A stretch of 64,000 bases of DNA, taken from Symbiodinium microadriaticum. Lineage: Eukaryota; Sar; Dinophyceae; Suessiales; Symbiodiniaceae. Below the pieces are notes generated by a model. It was not told the DNA's origin, searched no databases, and saw nothing but the letters and a program-made list of their open reading frames with translations. Position 1 is the stretch's first letter; every line of letters starts with the position of its first letter. The DNA lies in assembly GCA_001939145.1 (NCBI GenBank), contig LSRX01000675.1, positions 57,515-121,514 of the forward strand, given 5' to 3'. Position numbers and translations under genes: made by a program. This document shows positions 45,203 to 55,290 of this stretch, piece by piece.

Positions 45203-47110
45203 TGGAGTTCGCTACTTTGTGCCCCGCCAGCTCAGGCCACGTCGAGCTCCTGGAGTTTTCTTGGCCGCCTGACCCTGGAGTTGACGGTCAGCGGTCATGC
45301 GTCGCTTATGTGCTCATGATTCGGGAGACGGGTTTTCTGTTGGTGGTTCCGGACCCCTTCTTTTCAGACGAAGACCTGGGGGTCGGTGTCAGATGCCTTG
45401 GACTTGGGCCCCTACCTTCGTCTTCAGGCCTCCCCCGTCGCTTTTTCTCAGGATGGGGATTGGGTCCCTGCCGAAAACCCAGCTCCTGTTCCTGCCCTGC
45501 TCCTCGATCTCCCCGAGTCGTCGGCCATGCTCTTAAGCCACGGTGCCTACCTTTCCACGGAGGGGTCTCGACTTCATGTTCCCGTGCCTCACGCCGACGG
45601 CGGACCCGACTGTCTTAGGCCTTACAGGCCTTTGGATGCCGACGGCATCGTGCTGCATGGCTCGGGAAACTGGGATCCCAGTCCCTTTTTGGGTCCGGGC
45701 ATGCGGCTCGCCTACCTGGAGCCAAGACTCTTGGAAACTTTTCCGGGAACCGGCGCTCCTGCTCCCAGCTTCGACCAGGAGGATCCTCTCCAGACTATGA
45801 AGCTTTTTCGCGTGTGGGACGCCAGGTCCCTGCTGACGCTCCGGCCTGGCCCGCTGCCAGACAGGCGTTGCACCAGGGTGTTCGGTGCCTACAAGGCAAA
45901 GGACCGTTTCAGGCAGATCGGGGACCGCAGAGGACAAAACTCGTTCGAGAGCTACCTGGAAGGTGTGTCGAAGGAACTGCCCGCCGGTTTCATGTTAACT
46001 CGGCTCACGGTTCCGCGTTTCTCCCACCAGCTCCACGGCAGCACAACTGATAGGAGGGACTTTTATACCCAGTGTGCGGTCTCTCGTGAGAGGGCACACA
46101 CAAACGCAGTAAAGCCCTGCTTCAGGCTGTGTGACTTTGTCGGGCTGCGGGCCCACCAAGACTACTGTGACTGGGTTCGTTCGCTCCCCTCTTCTGCCCT
46201 TGGAAGCTCTCCTTCGAAAGCTCGTTCGGCTTTGCTCTGCCCGAGCCGCACCGTGCACGGTTGCTTCTCATCCCTGTTCCAGGGTGATGCGTCAGGAGTG
46301 GAGTTCGCTACGGCTGCGCACGTTTCTTTCCTGGAGGATCAAGATATTCTCCCGCCGCGCGGTGCCGGGAGGGTCGTTGCTCGCCAGCCTCTCTCCTTGC
46401 ACGGCCCATGGGCCGGGGTCGTAATCGATGATCTGTTTGCGGTTTCGGCCGAGGCCATCGCCACTGTTCCCTCTGAGGCTAGCGAATCTGAGCGCATTGT
46501 CCGACGGGCCCAGCAGGCCTACGATAAGGCAGGAATCCTTGGGTCCCCCGAGAAGGACACTCTGGGAGAGACTGTGTTTGCAATAGCGGGTGCTCAGATA
46601 GATTCTAGTCCAGAGGCTGTGTCCTCCGGCTGTGTCACTGTCGGGAGCCCCGTTGAGAAAAGATTGGCCCTCTCCTTGGTGTCTTTGAAGGTCGCTTCCT
46701 GCCGCGTCGTGTCTCAGGAGCTCGCCGCTATGTTGGCTGGAGGCTGGGTTTCGTCCCTGCTCTTTAGACGCTGCGGCATGGCCGTGTTGGACTCCCTCTT
46801 TGGCCTAGGCTCAAAGGAGCAGTTCGGGGAAAAGGGGTCGCCTTTGGTTGACCTACCTGCCAAGGCTAGGCAGGAACTCGTTCTGCTGGCTGCCCTAGCA
46901 CCGCTCCTGGCGACGAACGTCGCAGCAACCTACCTGCGTAAGGTTGTGGCCTCTGATGCGTCCTTAAATAAAGGGGCATACACCGAGACCTCTGTCTCAG
47001 AGCACCTCAGTGCAAACCTGTGGCTGGCTGCCGACTCGAAGGGGTTTTACACGAGGCTGGACTCGCCTCTTAGGGCCTCCACGGTCTTGAGCCGCTCGAC
47101 TCGTCCGTCC
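45202..47110 (+). pseudogene. reverse-transcriptase region of the retroelement pol (frameshifted)
   Basis: The ATG at 45202 opens a frame that reads to about 45385 (VPDPFFSDEDLGVGV). The sequence then continues one frame over (SDALDLGPYL...) to about 47050. RT landmarks are IGDRRGQNSFE, TTDRRDFYTQC (motif A aspartates), GDASGVEFATAAH (motif B region) and VVIDDLFAVS (motif C, with VIDD in place of YxDD). A connection region follows, then VVASDASLNKGAY, whose Asp is the first RNase H catalytic residue. The copy looks otherwise intact across more than 600 codons. Confidence 0.8.
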
Positions 47111-47900
47111 CAGATGTGCCTGGGCTTGAAGGTGACTCGAAACCCAGGTGCCCGAAGCCTATCGGGCAGATCTTTGACTGCCTTGTTGTTGGCCCAGGTC
47201 TGTCCCTGCTCGACTCCCTCCTTCCTGAAACAGGCCTCCTCTGTGGACCTCGCATCGATGCCAGCACCGCCCCAGCCTTCGACCTGTCAAAGCTTGAGGT
47301 GTGCGAGTGGCTGCTTTTTATGCTCCTCGAGGACAGGCTCAGGTGTGTTGTGCTGACTTTTCCAGGTCGTGCCTTTTCGCCTGCGAGAAGGCCCCGCTCT
47401 GCAAGCTTGCCGGCGACAGGAGCTTCAACACTGATCGCGCTCCGGTGCCTTTGCGTCTTCTGGGGAGCCTGGCGGGCTGGAGCCGCTGCTTTCGCGGAGC
47501 CGACTCCTGAGGACAAACGTGGACTTGAAAGCCTGGCTGTGAACGACTTGCTCGTCAGCGGCTCGTGGCGCACCGTGTCTGTGTGGAAGTGGCGAGAGCG
47601 CCACCACATAAACCTGCTCGAGACAAAGGCCCTGCTCAAGACGCTGAGGGACCTCAGCACCCTCGGTGAGGACCTCCGCTCCGTTCACGTCGTCGACTCC
47701 GCAGTGACGCTCGGGGCCGGGGTAAAGGGGCGCTCCTCTACCAGAACCTTGTCGCGAGCCCTCAAGCAGAGTGCCGCCCTCCAGCTCGCTGCTGGACTGT
47801 ACCCCTCCATAGCATTCGGGCCAACCCGCCTGAACACGGCAGACGATCCCACCCGGGATGCTGAGGTACGAACTCCCTGCAAGCACTCGGTCCTCGCATG
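47050..47900 (+). pseudogene. RNase H region of the retroelement pol
   Basis: In a new frame the protein continues through PRCPKPIGQIFD to the RNase H core. HHINLLETKALL carries the catalytic Glu, VHVVDSAVTLGAG an Asp, and LNTADDPTRDAEV the final Asp of DIRS-type RNase H. The first Asp lies in the preceding frame at VASDAS, which shows the two frames were once joined. The frame changes again near 47900. Confidence 0.75.
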
Positions 47901-49214
47901 CTCGGCGAGGAAGATCTCCACCTCACCTCCTCTTTGTGCCGGCTCACCCGGCCTAGTGCAAACTGGCTCCGCCTAGCCTGTCTGCTCATAGGGTTTAGGT
48001 CCTGCACCCCCCTTAGGGTTTTCCTTAAGGCTTTGCGAGGTCCTTTCAGACGAGCTGCACCAAGGCACGGCAGAACTTTGGGGCCAGCTCGCTTGACAGC
48101 GTTGGACCACGGGCGCGCTTTTGACAGCACGCTTGGTTTTCCAGGCGAGGGACCTCCGGGGCCCTCCTCTGCAAAGGAAGCCGCCAGACGTGCAGCTAGG
48201 GCCGACCGTCACCTACCTTCAGGCCGACCCGTCCTTCCTCGGACACAGGAAAAGAGGCAGCACCTCCTCGCCACTTTCGACAGCTGGCTGGGCGACAGAG
48301 GTACGAGTATCGAGGCCCAGGCCTCGCTACGGCCTTTGGACCCTCTCTTCTTGAACCAGGCTTTGGTCGACTACGGGAGGGAGCTCTACGAGGCAGGGAA
48401 GCCTTACTGGCTTTACTCCGAGAAAGTAAATGCTTTGACCGCGCGGCTGCCGACGCTGCGTCGACAGATGCAGCAAGCCTGGGATCTCGGTTTCGCTTGG
48501 TTAGCAAACGAACCCTACACCCATCACGTGCCTATGCCGCCGGTCATCTTATCAGCTGTACTGACTACATGCCTTTGTTGGGGCTGGGTACGCGAAGCAG
48601 GCCTCTTCGCGCTCGCGTGGGGAGGCCTGCTTCGCATAGGGGAGGCTACAAACGCCTGCAGGCGAGACTTGGTTTTACCACGGGACGTCCTCTACCTGCA
48701 GAAGTACGTTTTGCTGCGCATTCAAGAACCAAAGACGCGCCTACGCATGGCTCGGCACCAAGCAGCACGCTGCGAACCAGCCGACCTCGTTGCGGTCGTC
48801 GACTTGGCGTTTGCGGATCTGGCTCCTGCAGACAGGCTCTGGCCCGGCTCCCAGCAGACTTTGCGACGTCGCCTTGACACTATCTTGGAACGTCTGGGGA
48901 TACGCGCTGACCTCCATGACAGGCCGTTGGACTTAGGCTCTTTCCGGCCGGGGGGAGCGACGTTTTTGCTGTCCCTTTTAGAGGACAGCGAGCTTGTGAG
49001 AAGGCGAGGACGGTGGGCTTCTCACCGTGTCATGGAGATTTATCTCCAGGAAGTCTCGGCCATCGTCTCCTTCCCCAAGTTGCCTTTGGACGTTCGCGAG
49101 AAAGTGCTCCTCGTTGCTCAGTCTTTCGAGAGCGTTTTGAGCAAGGTGAGCAAATGGCGGGCGCAACTACTTCCGCCCGCTACCTGGTTTCTTCTTCTTT
49201 CTGCTGAAGGCTAG
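47898..49214 (+). CDS. tyrosine recombinase of the retroelement
   Basis: A 438 aa ORF that inserts the cDNA by site-specific recombination. The N-terminal 30 codons overlap the end of the RNase H frame, so the ATG at 47898 may be only the frame's first Met. The core-binding half covers about residues 110-230. The catalytic half shows GGLLRIGEA (first Arg, near 245), PKTRLR (near 276), LGSFRPGGAT (second Arg, near 348, with the usual His of HxxR replaced by Ser), GRWASHRVME (Trp/His position) and EIYLQE (nucleophile Tyr, near 381). A short basic tail follows. The reading frame is intact. The missing HxxR His is seen in some divergent recombinases but may reduce activity. Confidence 0.8.
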   Translation: MLGEEDLHLTSSLCRLTRPSANWLRLACLLIGFRSCTPLRVFLKALRGPFRRAAPRHGRTLGPARLTALDHGRAFDSTLGFPGEGPPGPSSAKEAARRAARADRHLPSGRPVLPRTQEKRQHLLATFDSWLGDRGTSIEAQASLRPLDPLFLNQALVDYGRELYEAGKPYWLYSEKVNALTARLPTLRRQMQQAWDLGFAWLANEPYTHHVPMPPVILSAVLTTCLCWGWVREAGLFALAWGGLLRIGEATNACRRDLVLPRDVLYLQKYVLLRIQEPKTRLRMARHQAARCEPADLVAVVDLAFADLAPADRLWPGSQQTLRRRLDTILERLGIRADLHDRPLDLGSFRPGGATFLLSLLEDSELVRRRGRWASHRVMEIYLQEVSAIVSFPKLPLDVREKVLLVAQSFESVLSKVSKWRAQLLPPATWFLLLSAEG

Positions 49215-49680
49215 CACTGGCTGGGATGTTATGGGAGAGATGGGAATGCTTTTTCTGGTGGCACTTTATCCCGATGACTCGGATGTGTATTCCCCGAGGG
49301 CTGAAAAGCTTGTACAATCCCGGGATTCGTTTTGCCTCGAGCCAGTGGACGACTACCTTGAGGAGGCGCAAAGGAAAGTGAGTGCGAGTTTCTAAACTAG
49401 GGTTTACCATCATCCCTTTTTTGGAACCCGTACTGAGACCAAGGCGGAGCAGCTCACAACAACACGTGATGCAAGTGGCCAAGCAAACCCTAAAACCTTA
49501 AGTGTGGGGGTTGAGGGGTGAGGGCTTGGAGAGGGATGTGGGACTGGTGGGGGTTTTGGGCAGGCGGAGCGCCTGGGCCCCTCCGCCACTCCTCCCCAAC
49601 TCCCCAGCCTGAAAACTTTCGACTGACATAGTGCATCCACTGCCCTGGCCACTTCACTCCAAAACATCGAGCGGTTCAGG
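49215..49680. other. spacer after the recombinase gene
   Basis: No gene. Contains a G-rich stretch (49505-49565) but no copy of upstream element sequence, so the right boundary of the element remains undefined. Confidence 0.45.
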
Positions 49681-49760
49681 GTGCTTTCGAGCACATACGA
49701 GTTGTTTCGAGTGTTCTAGAGTGTTCTAGAGTGATGTAGAGTGGTTTAGAGCGTTTTGTG
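49681..49760 (+). repeat. 10 bp tandem repeat, eight degenerate units
   Basis: Units in phase with 10 bp spacing: GTGCTTTCGA, GCACATACGA, GTTGTTTCGA, GTGTTCTAGA twice, GTGATGTAGA, GTGGTTTAGA, GCGTTTTGTG. The array ends about 45 bp before repeat A1 of the next element. Confidence 0.8.
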
Positions 49761-49805
49761 GAGAGGTTTGTCAGGGTTTGGCGAATATTATGCAGGGCAT
49801 CACGG

Positions 49806-49924
49806 ACTTGTGCGTAGAAACAAATCATGGCGCGAAGCCATTCGGGAGGAGGGCAAGGAAATGAACATGACAGGTGCTCGTGGGTCGTGGCCATTTTGGC
49901 TACACGGCCATAGTGTTTTGTTCC
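49806..49924 (+). repeat. split direct repeat A1 of the 49.8 kb element
   Basis: Matches A2 (54417-54514) from A(C/G)TTGTG to TGTTTTGTTCC, except for one insertion of about 20 bases. Confidence 0.75.
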
Positions 49925-51468
49925 TGTCGGGGGCTATTGCCATGTTTCCTGGATGCGTCCTGCCACCTGCTGCAGTGTTTTCTCGAGCGACATAGGAGCC
50001 GAATGTGTGGTGAGCAATGGCAAGACCGCTCGGTAATCCAGATTTGAGCTCTCTGCAAATCATCTCCGCTCTTCCACTTTTGGTGGTGTGGCAAGCGATG
50101 GACGAGGCGCATGTAGGTGCGCGTCGGCTAACGGCTAACAGCCGTGGAGACGGGTGCGCTCAGTCTGGCATTGAATGCTGCTAGAACTGGTTTTGGACTC
50201 GAGCCGGCTTCTTTCATGGAAGATGGGATCGCTACAGCAGTTGCACCGTCGCCAGTGCCGGCAACCACCACTGGAGGGCAGAAGCCCAAGGTCAAGATGA
50301 GCCAAGTCACCGACCAAGGAGCTTGTCAAGAGGTGGAGGTCGCACAGAACATGTTGGCTGAAGGGGATGCCCCACTGGGACGAGAGGCCTGACTGACGCA
50401 CAACTCTCCTGTCTAATAAAGGCCGAGGTGTCCTGCGAAGCGCACCGTCTATGGACATGAGGGTTTGGGGACAGTACGGAGACAGGATTGCCAGACAGAT
50501 GAAAGTTACCTCTCAAGTCTTGAAGGACGGACAGTGGAAAAGCGCGGGGATCCCTGCGATCAGATAGGTCAAGACGTGACATGACAACGGATGCAAAAAC
50601 GACAAATGTCCCCAACAGCTTGCTCATGTTTGCGATTGGTGTCGACAGCCCCACAGGTGCCCACAAAGGCCGGATGGATGCCGCCCCCTCCCACTGCAAA
50701 GACCGGCGGCAAGGGTGCCAAAGGCACCCCGAAGGGTGGTTGAAAGCAATGCCAATCTTGACAGTAGGATTGCGCTGTGGAGGCCAGATCCGTCGACCAA
50801 AATGACTGCTGAGGGGCGAATAGCTGCCAGAGCAAGATTGGCTCAAGTAAAGTCCTAGCGCGACGCGATGGTGCTGCAGCGCAATCAGTGCAGAAGGCAA
50901 ACTTTCGCGAGCAGTTGGCCGCTTAGGGCTTAGGCGTTGCAGTCTATCAACTTCTTGATGCGTTGAGCGCATCGGGAGGCTTGTTTTTTTTTCTAGTGCG
51001 TTCAAGTCTAAGAGTGTTTTCTTCTCGCTTAAGACGCCTTCAAAGAGAAGAACAACCAAGTGGATCCATGGAGCGCCGCCGTGCATAACTTTCTCAGTCG
51101 CAACGCGACTGGGTCGGTTGCCGTCAGCACGCCAGCTCAGAAGCCGTCGTCAGGCTTGGGTTCCAAGCCGCAAAGAGTGAGAGAAACAAATCTCGTGCTG
51201 GCGAGACTGGCTCAACTGTGCACTCTACAGTGGAAACTCGGAGAACACTCCATCATTTTGCGCTACCCACCCCTGGCTGTTTACGGGCACGAGCACACGA
51301 AACCTACTTTGTGGCTGAGCAATGCATGCCTCTCACTTGTAACAGTTCTGGAAAAGGGCTGCTCTGGCGGACCTGGACACAGCCGCGAGCCGCTGTGCGG
51401 CTTCGCCCGAAGGTGCGGGGGAAGACCGTGTTGAAGACGGAGCTGGCAGTCTAATATCCGCAGGGACT

Positions 51469-51938
51469 GTGCGAAACTCCGGCCCAGTCGTTTCATCGAT
51501 TTGCTTGCGACAGATCCCAAGCTGGCCGCTGTCAGATGAGCGTGCTCTGATGGCGTTAGACTTCAAAGATGCTTTCAAACAGCTGCGAGTAAAGCCATCG
51601 GAACGCAAACACCTGGCAGTTCAGATAGAAGGAGGGTTCTTTGCCTCCCTCACCGTGTTGTTAGGAATCTGCACAGGCCCGTTAGTGTGGGCCGTTTTGC
51701 GGCCTTACAGGGCAAGCCAACGCAAGCCGAGTTTTGCTGCCGCGCTTTTGACGACGGGCTCATCCATGCTTTCTGGCGGCTGAATCGTTTGGCGCGCGGG
51801 AGCCGAAGTGTGCTCTGCGCAGATCTAGACTTGTTCGCTGCATTGCTCGGGCCTAGCCCCGCAAAACCAAAGGTTGCTGTGAGCTCAACTGCAATCCTTG
51901 CTATTGCTGTTCCTGTTGAACAAGTGGGGCTGCAGTAA
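51469..51938 (+). pseudogene. reverse-transcriptase N-terminal remnant, plus strand
   Basis: LDFKDAFKQLRVKPSERKHL is RT motif A and its following strand. GGFFASLTVLLG and TGPLVW are the motif B region. The frame then breaks near 51690 and continues one frame over as RFAALQGKPTQAEFC, which matches the usual VWGR-AA...TQA stretch. No VDD motif C follows on this strand. Confidence 0.65.
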
Positions 51939-51939
51939 A

Positions 51940-52092
51940 CATGCATCAACCTGACGCAAGCATGTCGTAAACCCGATGTGAACCCTGAGTAAATCAACAG
52001 GCCGCCCCCATGTAAAAACGTGCCATAAACAAGCCGTCAACCTGCCATAAAACATTCCACGACATGTCATAAACATGCCATTAAACATGGCT
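51940..52092 (+). repeat. degenerate CATG(C/T)CATAAAC tandem tract
   Basis: Words such as CATGTCGTAAAC, GTGCCATAAACA, CTGCCATAAAAC, CATGTCATAAACATG and GCCATTAAACATG repeat with irregular 15-25 bp spacing. They follow directly after the plus-strand RT remnant. Confidence 0.6.
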
Positions 52093-52583
52093 CAAAAAGG
52101 CCATCGCGTGCGCTAAGGCATGCAACAAGACACTTCGGCAAGGTGTCCTGAACAAAAATGCGCAAGCGTGCCCCAAGCGCACCTGGAGTTGTTCTGCTTC
52201 CCGATGTCGACGGCTGCTCAGCTGAGCTGCTTGGTTCGCCAGTGCCGTCTCTTAGCTTGGACTTCGAATGGCCTGGCGAAGCTCCTGGGGAAGCTCGCAC
52301 CCCTCAGCTGAGAGAGTCTACTACTTTGTTCTCTTCAGAGTAAAGTTGCACTCTTTCAAGGCCAAGTTTCAGCGCCAACTCTCCCACAACAGCGTGCACC
52401 TTTGCCGACCGCTTGACGAAAGAGCCCCGGAGGCATCACCTTTGAGTTTGACTTTGCCTTGCGCGTCTGGGCGCAACCAAGTCCTCAGAGAGCAACAAAT
52501 AGGCTTCCCACAGCATCACGTATCTTTGCATCTAGGAGCCCGTGTCCATTTTACCGAGAAATACTGTAGAGTCCCTCCCGTAG

Positions 52584-53149
52584 TTAGACACAGACAGCAA
52601 GAACCGCCTCCCCCGGCGAGGCGTTTGTCACGATGTGCAGTGCTACACAATGCCGAAGATGCGCAACAAAGATGCGTTGGATCCCTCCAGCAAAACCATG
52701 CGTGAAGGCCTGAAGCCAACGCAGTGCTGCCCGCACCTGCTTTGCTGCCGCAGTGACATATGGGTGACCTGCTGGGCTCTCCACTTTGGAGGCCGCGTAC
52801 AACAATAACAATCTTCTGACCTTGTCTGCTGGGACGCGAACGACCGAGTCTTGCAACGGCGCATCGACACTGAGTTCGATCTGCTTTATAATCCAACGCA
52901 AGTAAGAAGCCCTGCAGATCCTTTGGCCCAAGAGATTTACAGGCCACGTGCCCGCCAGCGCAGCAGTACTTTCGCTGTTTCGCGATCAAGTGTTTCGGGG
53001 GTGCCTTTCATGCACAAGAACGGGTCATCCACCTCGCTGGGGCCTATTATCTCTCGCCGCAGCTCTACTCTTCCACAGGAGGAGGAAGAGGGGGAGAAAG
53101 AGCGCGGGGACGAATCGGGAGATGAGGAGGACAAGTACGCAGCCAGCAT
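52584..53149 (-). pseudogene. reverse-transcriptase C-terminal and RNase H start remnant, minus strand
   Basis: On the minus strand 53149-52937 reads IIGPSEVDDPFLCMKGT, which is RT motif C (VDD) and its following strand, then AKVLLRWRARGL. After a frame change, 52931-52584 reads RWIIKQIELSV, PADKVRRLLLL, YVTAAAKQVRAALRWLQAF and HIVTNASPGEAVL. The last of these is an RNase H start with the catalytic Asp replaced by Asn. Together these are the half of RT missing from the plus-strand remnant at 51.5 kb, in reverse orientation. Confidence 0.65.
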
Positions 53150-54247
53150 TCAAGGCACCGTGACTTCCAGACTAAACTGTGGGCAAAGCGTGATCAGTGG
53201 GCCGAAATCGAACCCTACCCGTTGACAGTGACCAGCATCAATCGGACAACCGCACCCTCAAAGCCGGAGGGTGTAGGAGTGCTGATCAAGAAGGAACACG
53301 CCAAGAGAGGTCATTTGTGGACTTCCTTCAGAGTTCCCCGCCGCCGAAGGCTGACCAGTGTTGCCCAAGGACACCATGCTTTTATTTTCTGACTTTGCCA
53401 CCCCGAAGATCGAGGCCTCCGTGTGGAAACGAAGCCAAATCTTGCTGACGGTGGGCCGGATGATTGTGGTACTGTTACGCTCGCGGTGCCCGCCTCTACG
53501 ACCGATCCGGAGGGTGCTGGTGCCGTCAGGAAATGCGGCTGCTGTTGCGCAACTGCAAAAGTAGGTGCCTGGTTGCAGCTGCCAAGCGTGTCATGGAAGC
53601 TGGAGCTGCCCGGGGTCCGGGGGATCAGGATCCCTTTGTGCTTGCAACAGGCTGCGAAGAGCAGTCGCAATTAGCTTGGTGGACAATTTTTGGGGAAGCA
53701 GCGAAACGCGCATGGGTTGGCCAGAAGCAGATGCTTGTCAAGTGACAGGACCCTCAGGCCATCTCAGGCCGACAGGAGCGATACACTTGGCGAAGACACT
53801 CCCGATCTTCAAAGTGCAATTCTGCCGATGGGGATCAGACATGGTCCTCTAGTATCTGGGGCCAATCTGGGGGGAGTTACCCTTGGAAGAGAGTGGAAAG
53901 TGGGCCGTCCAAGCAGGGAGCTGCACCCTTCAAGAAGTGGAAGAAAGTGCTTCATGCATTGCACAGAGTTGGAACCAACCGGCTTAGAAACGGGGGTGAA
54001 CAAGATTCTGGATGCCAAGATGCAACAGCTGAGGTCTGAGTGGCTCCAGGAAAAAGACTGCGTCCTCGCCATGCTTGAACAATTGATGAGCACACGGCAT
54101 GCGGAGCCAACTGGAGGCAGCTAGATTACCGGTCCACCAGAAATGGCAGTGGTGATCGCTGCGATCGTCCGGGCTGTTGCAAGCAATTTGCATCAGACTG
54201 AAGCTCTCGCCACCCTCGGCACAGCGGGCAGGAAGTATCGCGGTGCC

Positions 54248-54403
54248 GGCCGTGCATGGGCGTGAGGCCACCCGAAAGGTCCGAAGCGATGTCCAGCCTT
54301 TTGGCTGGCAGATCTTTTGTCGAAAGAGAGAATTGCGCAACTGCGGTGCATGTGAGGGAAGGGCGGGAGGGAGGGAGTGACAGCTGTGAGCCTTGAGTTG
54401 TTG
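54248..54403 (+). repeat. split direct repeat B1 of the 49.8 kb element
   Basis: Matches B2 (54566-54727). It starts GGCCGTG and ends GTGAGCCTTGAG. Confidence 0.8.
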
Positions 54404-54416
54404 CAGAGCGCAACAG

Positions 54417-54514
54417 AGTTGTGAGTAGTAACAAATGATGGCCTGAAGCCATCCGGATGACAGGTGCTCATGGGTCGCGGCCAGTTTGGCTACAAGGCCA
54501 TAGTGTTTTGTTCC
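54417..54514 (+). repeat. split direct repeat A2 of the 49.8 kb element
   Basis: Follows B1 by 13 bases and precedes B2 by about 50 bases. Confidence 0.8.
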
Positions 54515-54565
54515 CAGCCACAGGGTTTGATACCTTATCGTCCCCCCCTCTTGATTGATGGACAG

Positions 54566-54727
54566 GGCCGTGGGTTGGGCGTGAGGCCGCCCGAAATGCC
54601 CGAAGCGACAGCCAGACCTGCGGGTGGCGGAGTTTTGGCGCACCTGTCGAAAGAGACAGTTGCGCAACTGCGGTGCATGTGAAGGAAAAGTGGCAGGGAG
54701 TGACAGCTGGTGAGCCTTGAGGTGTTA
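54566..54727 (+). repeat. split direct repeat B2 of the 49.8 kb element
   Basis: Terminal B copy and right end of the element. Similarity with B1 stops near GAGGTGTTAG. Confidence 0.8.
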
Positions 54728-55228
54728 GAACAGGGCCACGTCGAGCTGGGTCAGGATCTGCTGCATTCTGCTGCGTCCGTGAATGATAACGTGCCATCGC
54801 TCCAGAATAATTCTGCCTACCACCCCCCAAGACCCTTTCCTGCATCCCCCGTACACAGCCTGTTTGTGAGGCAGCGGAACATGTTCAGAAGCTCTATCCT
54901 CCAAGTGCATGACCGTCAGAGCAGGCAAAAGCACTCAGACCCCATCGTCGCGTTCGTGTCCTTCCTGGGCCTCTCGCATCTCCAGTGCCTCGTCACGACA
55001 TCAGCGCCGTGACGATGTTTTTTTCGGTGTGGTCAGCAACTGAAATCTACAAGCCATGCTGTCCTGTGCATGCAGTGACTTTTTGTTGCAGGCCAGCACG
55101 TCGCTGCAGCGCCGTTGGAAACAGCAGGATCCTGAATCACGTGTGGATGTGCGCTCGTGCTCGTGCACGTGTTGAGACGTGCGCGTGCATGTGCACGTTC
55201 GTGTGCTTGTGCATGTGTGCGTGTATAC

Positions 55229-55232
<4 letters not shown>
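54728..55232. other. spacer, no gene seen
   Basis: Short ORFs without domains. The right part drifts into a GTGCATGTGC-rich tract leading to the microsatellite. Confidence 0.5.
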
Positions 55233-55284
<52 letters not shown>

Positions 55285-55290
55285 TTGTGT
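55233..55290. repeat. (TA)n followed by (GT)n
   Basis: About 17 TA units and then about 11 GT units, forming a compound microsatellite. Confidence 0.95.

Larger units (their letters stand above)
44200..49214 (+). mobile_element. tyrosine-recombinase (DIRS-like) retroelement, nearly full length
   Basis: In one strand and in order: a small membrane ORF, a gag-like ORF, reverse transcriptase, RNase H and a tyrosine recombinase. RT plus RNase H plus a tyrosine recombinase instead of a DDE integrase defines the DIRS-like order. Frame changes near 45385, 47050-47110 and 47900 interrupt what should be one pol reading frame. The copy is therefore recently decayed, or the assembly carries small indels. 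No long terminal repeats or split repeats were found around it. Confidence 0.8.
49806..54727 (+). mobile_element. second retroelement with split direct repeats (A1-internal-B1-A2-B2)
   Basis: Blocks are A1 49806-49924, B1 54248-54403, A2 54417-54514 and B2 54566-54727. A copies share ACAGGTGCTC, TTTGGCTACA and GGCCATAGTGTTTTGTTCC, and A1 has about 20 extra bases near 49846-49866. B copies share GCGTGAGGCC, GTCGAAAGAG and TTGCGCAACTGCGGTGCATG. The sequences differ from the 32.6 kb element but the order of blocks is the same. The 4.3 kb interior holds broken RT sequence on both strands, a tandem repeat and no intact ORF, so the copy is dead. Confidence 0.75.

Noticed and set aside
44100-49700. 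Search for LTRs or A/B split repeats around the recombinase retroelement
   Set aside because: Only short shared words (for example TTCGAGCAC at 44180 and 49685) were seen, too short to count as terminal repeats.
49889-49905. GCCATTTTGGCT inside repeat A1 resembles the core of the dinoflagellate spliced leader
   Set aside because: The flanks do not match the leader (GTG before, ACAC after, no CTCAAG). The A2 copy reads GGCCAGTTTGGCTACA, so the match is not conserved within the element.
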